This document shows positions 1-7,562 of a stretch of 8,201 nt of DNA, piece by piece. The DNA is from Deltaproteobacteria bacterium (lineage in GTDB: Bacteria > Desulfobacterota > UBA8473). Every line of letters starts with the position of its first letter. Position 1 is the first letter of the stretch. Where the stretch lies: the NCBI GenBank assembly GCA_030621455.1, contig JAUXHQ010000064.1, forward strand, positions 1-8,201, in the 5' to 3' direction. The notes beneath the pieces were generated by a model. The model made no database searches, was not told the DNA's origin, and worked only from the letters and a program-made list of their open reading frames with translations. A program made the position numbers and the translations under genes.

Positions 1-762
1 ATAAATGAGAACGATTCTGTAGCTGTGGAGGAAATAAAATTCGGGGACAACGATAACCTTTCCGCCCTGACCACAAACCTGGTAGAGGCGGACTTACTTT
101 TGATTCTTACGGATATCAATGGGCTGTATGATGAAAATCCCTGTGAGAAAGCGGATGCCCGCCGGATCTCCGTTGTTGAGGAAGTCGATCGTGAGATAGA
201 AGGGATTGCAGGTGATACCATCAGCACTACAGGTATCGGTGGCATGACCACCAAGGTTCAGGCTGCAAAAAAAGCTGCTATCTTCGGGCTACCCACCATA
301 GTGACTAACGGCAGGATAAATGGGACCATAAGTAAGGTTATGACCGGAGAAGACGTGGGTACTCTGTTCTTGCCTAAAGGGAACAGGATGGGTAGCCGTA
401 AGCACTGGATAGCCTTTGCCGTGAAACCGAAAGGAGAGATCATTGTGGACGAGGGGGCGGAAAAGGCAATTATTGATAAGGGAACGAGCCTCCTCCCTTC
501 AGGGATAATAAACGTAGAGGGAAGGTTTGGGGCTGGGGACTCAGTAAGCTTAGTGAATCTTTACGGATCAGAGTTTGCCAGGGGTTTGGTGAATTATGGT
601 TGCTCGGAGATAATGGAAATTCGGGGGCTGAATACGAGGGATATAGAGGGGAAATTGGGGTACAAGTATTATGATGAGGTGATTCACAGGGATGATTTGG
701 TGGTGTTGTACGTTCACAAATGTGTTACAGATCAAAGCTTAGGAGCTAAAGATGTCCATTGA
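1..762 (+). CDS. proB: Glutamate 5-kinase (ProB), C-terminal two thirds with PUA domain; 5' end outside the window
   Basis: Phosphorylates L-glutamate with ATP to give glutamyl 5-phosphate, the first step of proline synthesis, in the cytosol. The frame is open from base 1. The first codons read [11 protein letters not shown], which aligns with the conserved INEND segment near residue 133 of E. coli ProB, so roughly 130 N-terminal residues are missing and 253 are present. Visible marks of the amino acid kinase fold are GDNDNLSA (codons 15-22), LTDINGLY and GIGGMTTK, whose Lys at codon 85 is the conserved nucleotide-site lysine. A PUA domain follows at about codons 146-225 ([27 protein letters not shown]) and ends in the typical HRDDLVV. 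A short tail after it makes the C terminus slightly longer than in E. coli. The gene overlaps proA by 11 bp, indicating translational coupling. The GTG at 25 is an internal valine codon, not the start. Identification is firm. Confidence 0.96.
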   Translation: MNENDSVAVEEIKFGDNDNLSALTTNLVEADLLLILTDINGLYDENPCEKADARRISVVEEVDREIEGIAGDTISTTGIGGMTTKVQAAKKAAIFGLPTIVTNGRINGTISKVMTGEDVGTLFLPKGNRMGSRKHWIAFAVKPKGEIIVDEGAEKAIIDKGTSLLPSGIINVEGRFGAGDSVSLVNLYGSEFARGLVNYGCSEIMEIRGLNTRDIEGKLGYKYYDEVIHRDDLVVLYVHKCVTDQSLGAKDVH

Positions 763-2008
763 AGGCCAAGTCTTAAAGATAGCCAGGGATGCGAAATCAG
801 CATCCAAGGCCCTGAGCAATCTTTCATCCAAGGCTAAAAACGCCGTGTTGATAAAGATGAGTGAGGAACTCCTAAATCAGACCGATTACTTAAGCCGGGA
901 GAATGAAAAGGATCTGGCCGGTGCGAATCAAAATGGGCTGTCAGATGCCTCCATAGACCGATTGACCCTCAGTGATTCCACGATAAGGACAATAGCAGAG
1001 GGGCTCCTTGAAGTTGCAGCGCTTCCCGACCCTGTGGGGGAAGTGACGAAGATGTGGAAGCGGCCGAATAACCTGGTGGTGGGAAGGGTTCGGATCCCCT
1101 TGGGGGTGATCGGGATAATCTACGAATCCCGTCCCAATGTTACCTGTGATGCCGCCGGATTATGTTTAAAATCCGGCAACGCTGTGATTCTGAGGGGGGG
1201 GTCAGAAGCAATCAACTCGAATTTGGCCATTTCCAGCCTTTTGCAGGATGTCATGGAGAAGGAGGGCGTGCCGCGGGAGGCTATCCAGATGATCCCTGTC
1301 ACTGACAGGGCTGCTGTGAATGAGATGTTGAAGTTAGAGGATTACATAGATGTGATAATCCCCAGGGGCGGCGAAGACCTGATCAGGTTTGTTGTCCAAA
1401 ACTCGAGGGTTCCTGTTATAAAACATTATAAGGGGGTATGTCATATCTTCGTGGATGAAAGCGCTGATTTTGATATGGCCAAAGAGATAATTTTAAATGC
1501 AAAGGTTCAGCGTCCAGGTGTATGCAATGCCCTGGAGACTCTCTTGGTCCATAGAGATATCGTCTCCCGTTTCCTGCCCTCCATGATCGAGAAGTTGGAA
1601 GAGGAAGCGGTAGAAGTCCGTGGTTGCCCAAGGGTTTTGCAGGTTGTTCCGAATGTTAAAGAGGCAAAAGATGAGGACTGGTATGATGAATATCTGGCCC
1701 TGATCCTCTCTGTAAAAGTAGTGAATGACCTGGATGAGGCAATCAACCATATTACCAAGTATGGCTCATCACATACCGAGGCCATAATCACCTCTAATTA
1801 TGAGAATTCTCAGAGGTTTCTAAACGAAGTGGATTCATCGGTGGTACTGGTAAATGCCTCAACCAGGTTCAGTGACGGGAATGAGCTGGGCCTTGGGGCA
1901 GAGATAGGGATCAGTACCACGAAACTCCATGCCTTTGGTCCCATGGGCCTCGAAGAGCTAACTACCTGTAAATTTGTGGTATATGGTAATGGACAGATAA
2001 GGTCTTGA
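752..2008 (+). CDS. proA: Glutamate-5-semialdehyde dehydrogenase (gamma-glutamyl phosphate reductase, ProA)
   Basis: Reduces glutamyl 5-phosphate with NADPH to glutamate 5-semialdehyde, which cyclises to pyrroline-5-carboxylate; the second proline step, working directly on the ProB product. At 418 residues it matches the usual length of about 417. The aldehyde dehydrogenase fold shows the ProA signatures: [16 protein letters not shown] (115-130), [11 protein letters not shown] (140-150), VIIPRGG (201-207), [12 protein letters not shown] (227-238) and the catalytic cysteine C258 in [17 protein letters not shown] second cofactor-side region, [16 protein letters not shown], and the C-terminal [21 protein letters not shown] are also present, so the enzyme looks complete and active. 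The ATG at 752 lies inside the last codons of proB, with AGGAG at 741-745 six bases upstream, which supports this start and coupled translation. Nothing is unusual in the sequence. Confidence 0.97.
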   Translation: MSIEGQVLKIARDAKSASKALSNLSSKAKNAVLIKMSEELLNQTDYLSRENEKDLAGANQNGLSDASIDRLTLSDSTIRTIAEGLLEVAALPDPVGEVTKMWKRPNNLVVGRVRIPLGVIGIIYESRPNVTCDAAGLCLKSGNAVILRGGSEAINSNLAISSLLQDVMEKEGVPREAIQMIPVTDRAAVNEMLKLEDYIDVIIPRGGEDLIRFVVQNSRVPVIKHYKGVCHIFVDESADFDMAKEIILNAKVQRPGVCNALETLLVHRDIVSRFLPSMIEKLEEEAVEVRGCPRVLQVVPNVKEAKDEDWYDEYLALILSVKVVNDLDEAINHITKYGSSHTEAIITSNYENSQRFLNEVDSSVVLVNASTRFSDGNELGLGAEIGISTTKLHAFGPMGLEELTTCKFVVYGNGQIRS

Positions 2009-2020
2009 GGGGAACGTTAC

Positions 2021-2671
2021 GTGCAGATTGGCCTTTTCGGGGGGACCTTCAACCCCATACACCTGGGACACCTCAGATCTGCTGAAGAGATTCAAGAGTC
2101 CTTCCAGCTTCAACAGATTGTCTTCATACCTTCTGCAAATCCTCCCCACAAAGAAGGGAGGGATATAATATCTCCTCTGCATCGGATAGAGATGGTAAAC
2201 CTTGCCATTGCAGGGAACCCTGCCTTTTCCACCTCTGAGGTTGAGATTAGTAGACCCGGTAAATCCTATTCCATTGAGACGATAGATCGCTTCAAAGAGA
2301 TGCAGGGTAAAGGTTTGACCCTGTTTTTTATCATGGGGATGGATGCCTTCACTGAGATAATCACATGGAAGGATTATGTCTCTCTCTTCTCCCGATGCAA
2401 TTTTGTGGTCACTACACGACCCGGATACGCGGTCACCGACATAGAAACCATTCTCCCCAGTGATGTAGCCGGGGAATTTTCTTATATCCCTGAAGAAGAC
2501 AGATTTAGCCATATCTCGAACTTTTCCTTGTATTTCAGAGATATCACCCCACTGAATATCTCCTCAAGCGTTATCAGGAGGAGGATCAAGGAGAAGAAGT
2601 CAGTACGTTATCTTCTTCCTCAAGCGGTGGTAGAATATATCAAGTTGCACGGATTATATAAAGATTCTTGA
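2021..2671 (+). CDS. nadD: Nicotinate-nucleotide adenylyltransferase (NadD)
   Basis: Joins nicotinate mononucleotide and ATP to form deamido-NAD, the penultimate step of NAD synthesis. At 216 residues it has the normal family length. The nucleotidyltransferase HxGH motif is in GGTFNPIHLGH (residues 7-17), followed by FIPSANPPHK (35-44), the substrate-side FIMGMDAF (103-110; FIxGxDA is the family pattern) with W116, and the C-terminal ATP-binding ISSSVIRRRI (180-189). The start is a GTG, chosen because it places the GGTFNPIH motif at the very N terminus as in all NadD proteins and because GAGGGG (2007-2012) sits 8 bases upstream, overlapping the proA stop codon. The 12-bp gap to proA indicates co-transcription. 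In many bacteria of this group rsfS (ribosome silencing factor) follows nadD; here an aminotransferase gene does instead. Confidence 0.95.
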   Translation: MQIGLFGGTFNPIHLGHLRSAEEIQESFQLQQIVFIPSANPPHKEGRDIISPLHRIEMVNLAIAGNPAFSTSEVEISRPGKSYSIETIDRFKEMQGKGLTLFFIMGMDAFTEIITWKDYVSLFSRCNFVVTTRPGYAVTDIETILPSDVAGEFSYIPEEDRFSHISNFSLYFRDITPLNISSSVIRRRIKEKKSVRYLLPQAVVEYIKLHGLYKDS

Positions 2672-2703
2672 CACCCCATTACATTGTGGATGAAGATTGA
2701 GGC

Positions 2704-2719
2704 CTGAGGTTTACCTCGG
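2704..2719 (+). promoter_or_regulatory. Small inverted repeat directly before the aminotransferase ribosome binding site
   Basis: CTGAGG and CCTCGG (one T-G wobble) can form a 6-bp stem around a TTTA loop. The last stem base is immediately followed by the AAGGAG ribosome binding site (2720-2725), six bases before the ATG. A stem stacked against the site could tune initiation of the aminotransferase gene. It is too short, and lacks a T tract, to be a rho-independent terminator. This may be chance; nothing else in the 60-bp gap between nadD and the aminotransferase stands out. Confidence 0.25.
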
Positions 2720-2731
2720 AAGGAGTGAAGG

Positions 2732-3922
2732 ATGCCCATCTCAAGTAAGGTTAAGACCGCCCTGGAAAGAGGCTCGTGGATTAGAAAGATGTTTGAAGAG
2801 GGCGATAGGCTAAAGGCAGAACTGGGAGCGGATAATGTCTATGATTTTTCTCTGGGTAATCCTTTTGGCGAGCCCCCTGAAGAGTTCTTGAATGAATTGA
2901 GAAGGCTTATAAATGACCCGACGCCCGGGATGCACCGTTACATGCCAAACGCCGGCTTCACTGAGACAAGAGAGGCCATAGCCAAGGTCCTGGCAGAAGA
3001 TTCCGGGATGGATTTCAAGTGGGATAACATCGTCATGACGTGTGGTGCGGGTGGGGGTCTTAACGTGGCATTAAAGGCCGTTCTCGACCCCGGGGATGAA
3101 GTCATAGTATTCACTCCGTTCTTCGTGGAGTACAGGTCTTACATAGATAACCACGCAGGCATATGTCGCGAGGTGGCTACTAACAAAGAATTTGACCTGG
3201 ATCTGGAGGCGCTGGACCGAGCAATTACTTCCAAAACCAGGGCTATAATCGTTAATTCTCCAAATAACCCAACAGGAGTGGTATACAGTCCAAGGTCGTT
3301 GGAAGGACTGGCCGGTCTATTGCAGGAAAAGGAAGAGGAACTGGGTACTGTTGTCTATGTGATCTCCGATGAACCTTATAAAAAACTGGTCTACGACGGC
3401 ATGGAAGTCCCAAATATATTTAAGCTGATAGATAACAGCATTGTGGTTACCTCCCATTCAAAGGACCTCTCTATCCCTGGAGAGAGGATCGGTTACATAG
3501 CGGTCAGCCCTATTGCCGCCGATTTTCAAGACCTGATGGACGGTCTTACGATTTGCAATAGAACCATGGGTTTTGTAAATGCCCCCGCCCTGATGCAGAG
3601 GGCTGTTGCTAACTTGCAGAGGGTTTGCGTGGACGTGAATGACTACCGGGAAAAAAGGGACCTCTTCTATGAAAACTTAACCGAGATGGGCTATCATATG
3701 GTCAAACCTCATGGCGCCTTCTACCTGTTTCCCAGATCCCCGATAGAAGATGATGTTGCTTTTGTTAGAGCAGCTCAGAAGAAGAATATCCTGGTTGTTC
3801 CAGGTAGTGGCTTTGGGACCCCGGGCCATTTTCGAATATCTTACTGCGTATCGAAAAAGGACATTGAAAATTCTCTCAAGGGTTTCAGGGAGCTTGCTCA
3901 GGAGTATGGGTTAATCGTATAG
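2732..3922 (+). CDS. Class I/II pyridoxal-phosphate aminotransferase, aspartate aminotransferase type
   Basis: A fold-type I PLP aminotransferase of 396 residues, probably cytosolic, moving an amino group between an amino acid and a 2-oxo acid. Family residues are all visible: NSPNNPTG (175-182, with N179 holding the PLP ring oxygen), the SDEPY pair D213 and Y216, the Schiff-base lysine K244 in SHSKDLSIPGERIGY, the phosphate-binding R252, and R368 in GHFRISYC for the substrate alpha-carboxylate. The N-terminal YDFSLGNPFGEPP and HRYMPNAGFTETR segments fit the aspartate/alanine/aromatic aminotransferase subfamily. Substrate cannot be read from the sequence, so no gene symbol is given. The ATG at 2732 has AAGGAG (2720-2725) at good spacing. 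It lies 60 bp after nadD and 18 bp before hisC, giving two aminotransferase genes in tandem. Confidence 0.9.
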   Translation: MPISSKVKTALERGSWIRKMFEEGDRLKAELGADNVYDFSLGNPFGEPPEEFLNELRRLINDPTPGMHRYMPNAGFTETREAIAKVLAEDSGMDFKWDNIVMTCGAGGGLNVALKAVLDPGDEVIVFTPFFVEYRSYIDNHAGICREVATNKEFDLDLEALDRAITSKTRAIIVNSPNNPTGVVYSPRSLEGLAGLLQEKEEELGTVVYVISDEPYKKLVYDGMEVPNIFKLIDNSIVVTSHSKDLSIPGERIGYIAVSPIAADFQDLMDGLTICNRTMGFVNAPALMQRAVANLQRVCVDVNDYREKRDLFYENLTEMGYHMVKPHGAFYLFPRSPIEDDVAFVRAAQKKNILVVPGSGFGTPGHFRISYCVSKKDIENSLKGFRELAQEYGLIV

Positions 3923-3940
3923 AATCAGAGCAGGGATCAA

Positions 3941-4990
3941 GTGGGCTATTTCAGGAAGAATATAGAAGCTATGGAGGGGTATTCTCCAGGGGAACAACCC
4001 CAGGGGCAAGAAGAATACATCAAATTGAATACAAACGAGAACCCGTACCCTCCTTCTCCAAACGTTCTAAAGGCGATAAATAGTGAGACCGGCGCCTCGA
4101 TCCGTCTATACCCGTCTCCCATGTCGAATCCCCTCAGGAGAAAGGCTGCAGAGGTATACGGCGTTAAAGAAGAGAATGTTCTGGCGGGAAACGGGGCTGA
4201 CGATCTTCTCTCTATATTGGTCAGATCATTCGTTGCTACAGGTGATTTAGTAGTCTTGCCCATCCCCACTTACACCTTATATGATACCTTGATAGCCATT
4301 CAGGAAGGAGAGACGTTAAAGATACCCCTTGCCGAGGACTTTGGGATTCCGGAGGGGTTTGCCATAAAGGAGGCAAGGTTGACCTTTCTTGCCAACCCTA
4401 ACTCTCCTTCCGGAATCTTCACGCCGGTAGAAAGGGTTGCCTGTTTTGCCGGAGAACTAGAAGGGGTACTGGTTGTAGATGAGGCCTACGTGGATTTCGC
4501 TGAAGAGAGCGCCATATCTCTGATCAATGAATATCCTAACATAGTAGTATTGCGTACATTCTCCAAATCATTTTCCCTGGCCGGAATGCGTGTGGGTCTT
4601 GCCTTTGCCGACCATGAACTGATAGAAGGGATGACAAAGGTAAAGGACTCGTATAATCTCAATAGGTTGAGTATAGCTGCCGCCACTGCTGCCCTGGATG
4701 ATATTTCCTGGATGGAAGATAATGTGGAAAGGGTGAAAAAGACAAGAGACGCCCTCAGCGTATCCCTGACCCGGCTAGGGTTTAAGGTGTACCCATCTCA
4801 GAGCAATTTTGTCCTGGTAAGTATCCCGGGCAGAAATCTGAGAGGCATCTATGAGGAACTGAAGAGAGGGGGTGTCCTTGTTAGGTATTTCGATGCGCCT
4901 CGGCTTCGAGACTGTATAAGGATCACTGTGGGTACAGATAGCGAAATATTGAGGCTTTTAGATGCGCTACAAGGGATATTGGAAAAGTAG
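3941..4990 (+). CDS. hisC: Histidinol-phosphate aminotransferase (HisC family)
   Basis: By family, converts imidazole acetol phosphate and glutamate to histidinol phosphate and 2-oxoglutarate; some relatives instead, or also, transaminate aromatic amino acids. Its 349 residues match HisC length. Marks are the N-terminal KLNTNENPYPPSP (28-40), GNGADDLL (83-90), NPNSPSG (152-158), DEAYVDF (180-186), the PLP lysine K209 in RTFSKSFSLAGMRVG with R217, and R327 in the C-terminal RDCIRITVG for the carboxylate. The GTG start is preferred over the in-frame ATG at 3971 because residues 4-19 (FRKNIEAMEGYSPGEQ) match the usual conserved HisC N terminus; its ribosome binding site (AGGGA, 3932-3936) is modest. 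No other his genes are nearby, so an aromatic or dual role is possible. The 18-bp gap to the preceding aminotransferase suggests one transcript. Confidence 0.88.
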   Translation: MGYFRKNIEAMEGYSPGEQPQGQEEYIKLNTNENPYPPSPNVLKAINSETGASIRLYPSPMSNPLRRKAAEVYGVKEENVLAGNGADDLLSILVRSFVATGDLVVLPIPTYTLYDTLIAIQEGETLKIPLAEDFGIPEGFAIKEARLTFLANPNSPSGIFTPVERVACFAGELEGVLVVDEAYVDFAEESAISLINEYPNIVVLRTFSKSFSLAGMRVGLAFADHELIEGMTKVKDSYNLNRLSIAAATAALDDISWMEDNVERVKKTRDALSVSLTRLGFKVYPSQSNFVLVSIPGRNLRGIYEELKRGGVLVRYFDAPRLRDCIRITVGTDSEILRLLDALQGILEK

Positions 4991-5011
4991 GAGCAGAAGA
5001 TGGAAGATAAG

Positions 5012-5020
5012 AGGAGGAGG
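5012..5020 (+). promoter_or_regulatory. Very strong ribosome binding site that fixes the GTG start of the AIM24-family gene
   Basis: An AGG AGG AGG triplet run, with the last AGGAGG at 5015-5020, lies five bases before the GTG at 5026. This is the strongest purine-rich site in the window and decides the start, since the upstream ATG at 5000 is in another frame that stops after about 24 codons. It suggests high translation of the downstream gene. Confidence 0.75.
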
Positions 5021-5025
5021 AAACC

Positions 5026-5823
5026 GTGCGGTGTCATGAGGTTGACTACGAGATTATCGGTGATGACATACAAATAGTCGAGGTAGAGCTCGATTCCGGT
5101 GAAACGGTAATTGCCGAGGCCGGTGCCATGAATTACATGGACGATGGCATAACTTTCGAGGCCAAGATGGGAGACGGATCGAGAACGGACGATGGGGTCA
5201 TCGGCAAGCTTATGAATGTTGGCAAGCGCGTGCTCACGGGCGAGTCAATCTTTATAACCCATTTTACAAACACGGGTACAGGGAAGAAACGTGTCGCATT
5301 TGCAGCCCCTTACCCGGGAAAGATCATCCCCATTGACATGACCCAATTCGGGAGAGAACTCCTCTGTCAGAAGGACGCCTTTCTCTGTGCTGCCTTCGGC
5401 ACTGAGGTGGGTATCGCCTTTACAAGGCGTCTGGGGACGGGTTTTTTCGGCGGGGAAGGCTTCATCCTCCAGCGCCTTCGAGGAGATGGCATGGCCTTTG
5501 TTCACGCAGGCGGCACAATTATTGAGAAAAGGCTGAATAATGAGATTATTCGCGTGGACACGGGCTGCATTGCAGCATTCACATCGGGCATCGATTACGA
5601 CATTGAACGCGCGGGCAGCCTTAAGTCGATGTTCTTCGGTGGGGAGGGGCTTTTTCTTGCAACGTTAAGAGGCACAGGAACCGTGTTCCTTCAAAGCCTA
5701 CCGTTTTCCCGTATGGCAGACCGCATTCTGCAGCATGCCCCATCAACCGGTGGCACGGCAAAGGGCGAGGGGTCTATATTGGGTGGTTTGGGACGTTTGC
5801 TCGATGGTGACAATCGTCCCTAA
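5026..5823 (+). CDS. AIM24 / TIGR00266 family protein of unknown function
   Basis: A 265-residue member of the AIM24 (TIGR00266) family, found in many bacteria and archaea and related to yeast mitochondrial AIM24; its biochemical role is not established. The N terminus CHEVDYEI, then [18 protein letters not shown] and [15 protein letters not shown], is characteristic. The core contains an internal duplication: [21 protein letters not shown] (residues 140-160) is echoed by [21 protein letters not shown] (203-223), consistent with the repeated beta-sheet fold described for the family. A glycine-rich tail (about 241-265) ends the protein. I see no signal peptide or membrane segment. The GTG start agrees with the family N terminus and has a strong AGGAGG site. 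Arginine codons are mainly CGN (12 of 17), unlike hisC (6 of 21) and the ligase gene (4 of 29), which hints at separate origin or high expression. It sits 35 bp after hisC. Confidence 0.85.
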   Translation: MRCHEVDYEIIGDDIQIVEVELDSGETVIAEAGAMNYMDDGITFEAKMGDGSRTDDGVIGKLMNVGKRVLTGESIFITHFTNTGTGKKRVAFAAPYPGKIIPIDMTQFGRELLCQKDAFLCAAFGTEVGIAFTRRLGTGFFGGEGFILQRLRGDGMAFVHAGGTIIEKRLNNEIIRVDTGCIAAFTSGIDYDIERAGSLKSMFFGGEGLFLATLRGTGTVFLQSLPFSRMADRILQHAPSTGGTAKGEGSILGGLGRLLDGDNRP

Positions 5824-5931
5824 GGTAAAAACATTAATACAAATTAATCCTAAATTCCTTAATCCCTCAATTTATTCATCGGTATTCCTTTAAGAAAAAA
5901 TGTAAACCCTTAAGAGAGAGGGGAAAGCAAG
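5824..5931 (+). promoter_or_regulatory. AT-rich intergenic region with repeated TTAA boxes; likely start of a new transcription unit
   Basis: This 108-bp gap is about 31% GC, well below the flanking genes. It holds two exact TTAATCC copies (5844-5850 and 5859-5865) and related CCTTTAAG (5887-5894) and CCCTTAAG (5907-5914) boxes, five TTAA tetramers in all. I cannot identify a convincing -35/-10 pair or a hairpin-plus-T-tract terminator. GAGGGG (5917-5922) serves as ribosome binding site for the ligase gene, nine bases before its ATG. A promoter or operator role is inferred from position and composition only. Confidence 0.4.
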
Positions 5932-7491
5932 ATGCTGCTGGGAGACATACTGAGGAGGAGCGCTAAACTGTATCCTGACAAGACCGCCATTGTCTTCAGG
6001 GACAAGAAATGGAATTACCGCCAATTGAACGATAGGGTGACGAGGCTGGCAAACGGACTCAGGTCAAAGGGGATTGGAAGGGGAGACAGGGTTGGGCTCC
6101 TGCAACATCCCTGCCCGGAATACATGGAGCTATATATCGCCATTCCCAAGATTGGGGCCGTGCTTGTGCCGTTGAATTGCAGGTTGGCAGGGCGGGAACT
6201 GGAGTATATAATAAACGATGCGGAAGCGAAGATGATTATAATGGGTGAGGAGTTTATAGATGTCATACGCACAATCCAGCCCGCCTTGGAGGCTGTGGAC
6301 AACGTCTTCTGTATAGGGGATGCCCCTTCAGATATGGATGGGTATGAGACCCTGATAGCGGGGTTTTCCCTTGAAGTCCCGGAGACAGATTTGGAAGAGG
6401 ATGACGTGGCTGTCCAGATGTATACGAGCGGCACTACCGGAAGACCGAAGGGGGCTATGTTGAGCCACAAGAACCTTATGTCAAACTATATGGGGAGGCT
6501 TGTGGATGTGAAACTGGATAAAGACGATGTTGTAATGAATGGCTTGCCCTATTTTCATGTAGCTGCCGAATGGGCCATTATGCCACTCTACATAGGGGGC
6601 ACATTGATCATTCAGAGCGAGTTTGATCCGGGACCGTTTCTCGATGCCCTTGAGTCTGAAAAGGTCACTGTTACCGGAGCGGTCCCATCAATGATCAATA
6701 TGCTTGTGGAGTATATGGAGAAGCATCCGAGAGATTATGATCTCAGCAATGTCAGAATATTCTTCTACGGGGCGTCCCCCATGCCCGTAGCTCTCTTGAA
6801 GAAAACCATTAAGGCGTTTAAGTGTAAATTGCTCCATGCCTATGGCCTTACTGAGGCAAGTCCGGGGGTGACATTTCTTATGCCCGAAGACCACGTGTTG
6901 GAAGGTCCGGCAGAGAAGGTAAGGAGGCTCGCCTCATGCGGGAGGGAAGTCTTTAATGTGGAAGCCAGGGTGGTCAATGAAAGGGGTCTTGATGTACAAC
7001 CCGGTGAGGTGGGCGAGATTATTGTCAGAGGCGACAATGTAATGAAGGGGTACTGGAAACTGCCGGAGGAGACCTCGGAGACCATCAGGAACGGTTGGCT
7101 GCATACCGGGGATATGGCTACCGTGGATGAAGAAGATTACGTCTTCATCGTAGACAGAAAGAAGGACATGATAATAAGTGGTGGAGAGAATATATATCCC
7201 AGAGAGGTTGAAGAGGTTCTCTACGCTCATCCATCTGTTCTTGAAGCAACAGTCATCGGAGTTCCCGACCAGCGGTGGGGGGAAGCAGTCAAAGCAATTG
7301 TGGTCCTGTCACCGGGAGAGACAGTCTCAGAGGAAGAGGTCATCGATTTCTGTAAGAAGAACCTGGCAAGCTATAAAAAGCCCAAGTCCGTAGAATTTGT
7401 GGATACATTGCCCAGAAATCCTCTTGGCAAGGTTTTGAAGAAAGAATTGAGGAAAAAGTATTGGGAAGGTTACGATAGAGAAGTTTCATAA
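5932..7491 (+). CDS. AMP-forming acyl-CoA synthetase (acyl-CoA ligase, ANL superfamily)
   Basis: Activates a carboxylic acid with ATP through an acyl-adenylate and then forms the CoA thioester, releasing AMP and pyrophosphate. The 519 residues form a complete enzyme of the fatty/aryl acyl-CoA ligase type. Motifs in order: phosphate loop YTSGTTGRPKG (164-174), the acyl-pocket stretch GLPYFHVAAEWA (204-215), FFYGASPMP (277-285), YGLTEASPG (304-312), GWLHTGD with D394 for the ribose, hinge region around R409 (VDRKKDMIISGGENIYP) and the catalytic lysine K500 in PRNPLGKVLKK. No signal peptide or membrane segment is visible, so it should be cytosolic. Substrate cannot be told from sequence alone; it is not acetyl-CoA synthetase, which is much longer (about 650). 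It follows a 108-bp AT-rich gap and is followed after 71 bp by an acyl-CoA mutase gene, which suggests its product feeds that mutase. Confidence 0.9.
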   Translation: MLLGDILRRSAKLYPDKTAIVFRDKKWNYRQLNDRVTRLANGLRSKGIGRGDRVGLLQHPCPEYMELYIAIPKIGAVLVPLNCRLAGRELEYIINDAEAKMIIMGEEFIDVIRTIQPALEAVDNVFCIGDAPSDMDGYETLIAGFSLEVPETDLEEDDVAVQMYTSGTTGRPKGAMLSHKNLMSNYMGRLVDVKLDKDDVVMNGLPYFHVAAEWAIMPLYIGGTLIIQSEFDPGPFLDALESEKVTVTGAVPSMINMLVEYMEKHPRDYDLSNVRIFFYGASPMPVALLKKTIKAFKCKLLHAYGLTEASPGVTFLMPEDHVLEGPAEKVRRLASCGREVFNVEARVVNERGLDVQPGEVGEIIVRGDNVMKGYWKLPEETSETIRNGWLHTGDMATVDEEDYVFIVDRKKDMIISGGENIYPREVEEVLYAHPSVLEATVIGVPDQRWGEAVKAIVVLSPGETVSEEEVIDFCKKNLASYKKPKSVEFVDTLPRNPLGKVLKKELRKKYWEGYDREVS

Positions 7492-7562
7492 CAAACAGCG
7501 AAGCAAATAGCCGGCAAGCGGTGAACCTGGCCAAGATATCAAAGATGAAAGGGGTAGGGTTT

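Noticed and set aside
25..27. GTG as a possible start of the first gene
   Set aside because: The frame is open and clearly homologous to ProB upstream of it (INENDSVA from base 1), so this is an internal valine codon of a gene cut by the window edge.
1958..2512. 184-codon open frame on the - strand opposite proA/nadD
   Set aside because: It lies wholly opposite nadD and the proA end, both firmly identified, and its translation shows no recognisable family or domain; an antisense shadow.
5000..5074. ATG at 5000 as an alternative start before the AIM24-family gene
   Set aside because: It is in a different frame, stops after about 24 codons and would not yield the family N terminus; GTG 5026 with AGGAGG does.
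5820..5862. Possible terminator after the AIM24-family gene (TAAGG pairing with CCTTA)
   Set aside because: Only five pairs with a loop of about 31 bases and no following T tract; not a credible rho-independent terminator.
6015..6470. 151-codon open frame on the - strand opposite the acyl-CoA ligase gene
   Set aside because: Serine/isoleucine-rich translation with no family features, fully inside a well-supported gene on the other strand.
7178..7393. 71-codon + strand open frame inside the ligase gene
   Set aside because: Overlaps the conserved C-terminal ligase motifs in another frame and has no independent features.
7508..7532. Weak inverted repeat (GCCGG / CTGGC) between ligase and mutase genes
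   Set aside because: Five pairs including a wobble, 12-base loop and no T tract; within chance expectation.
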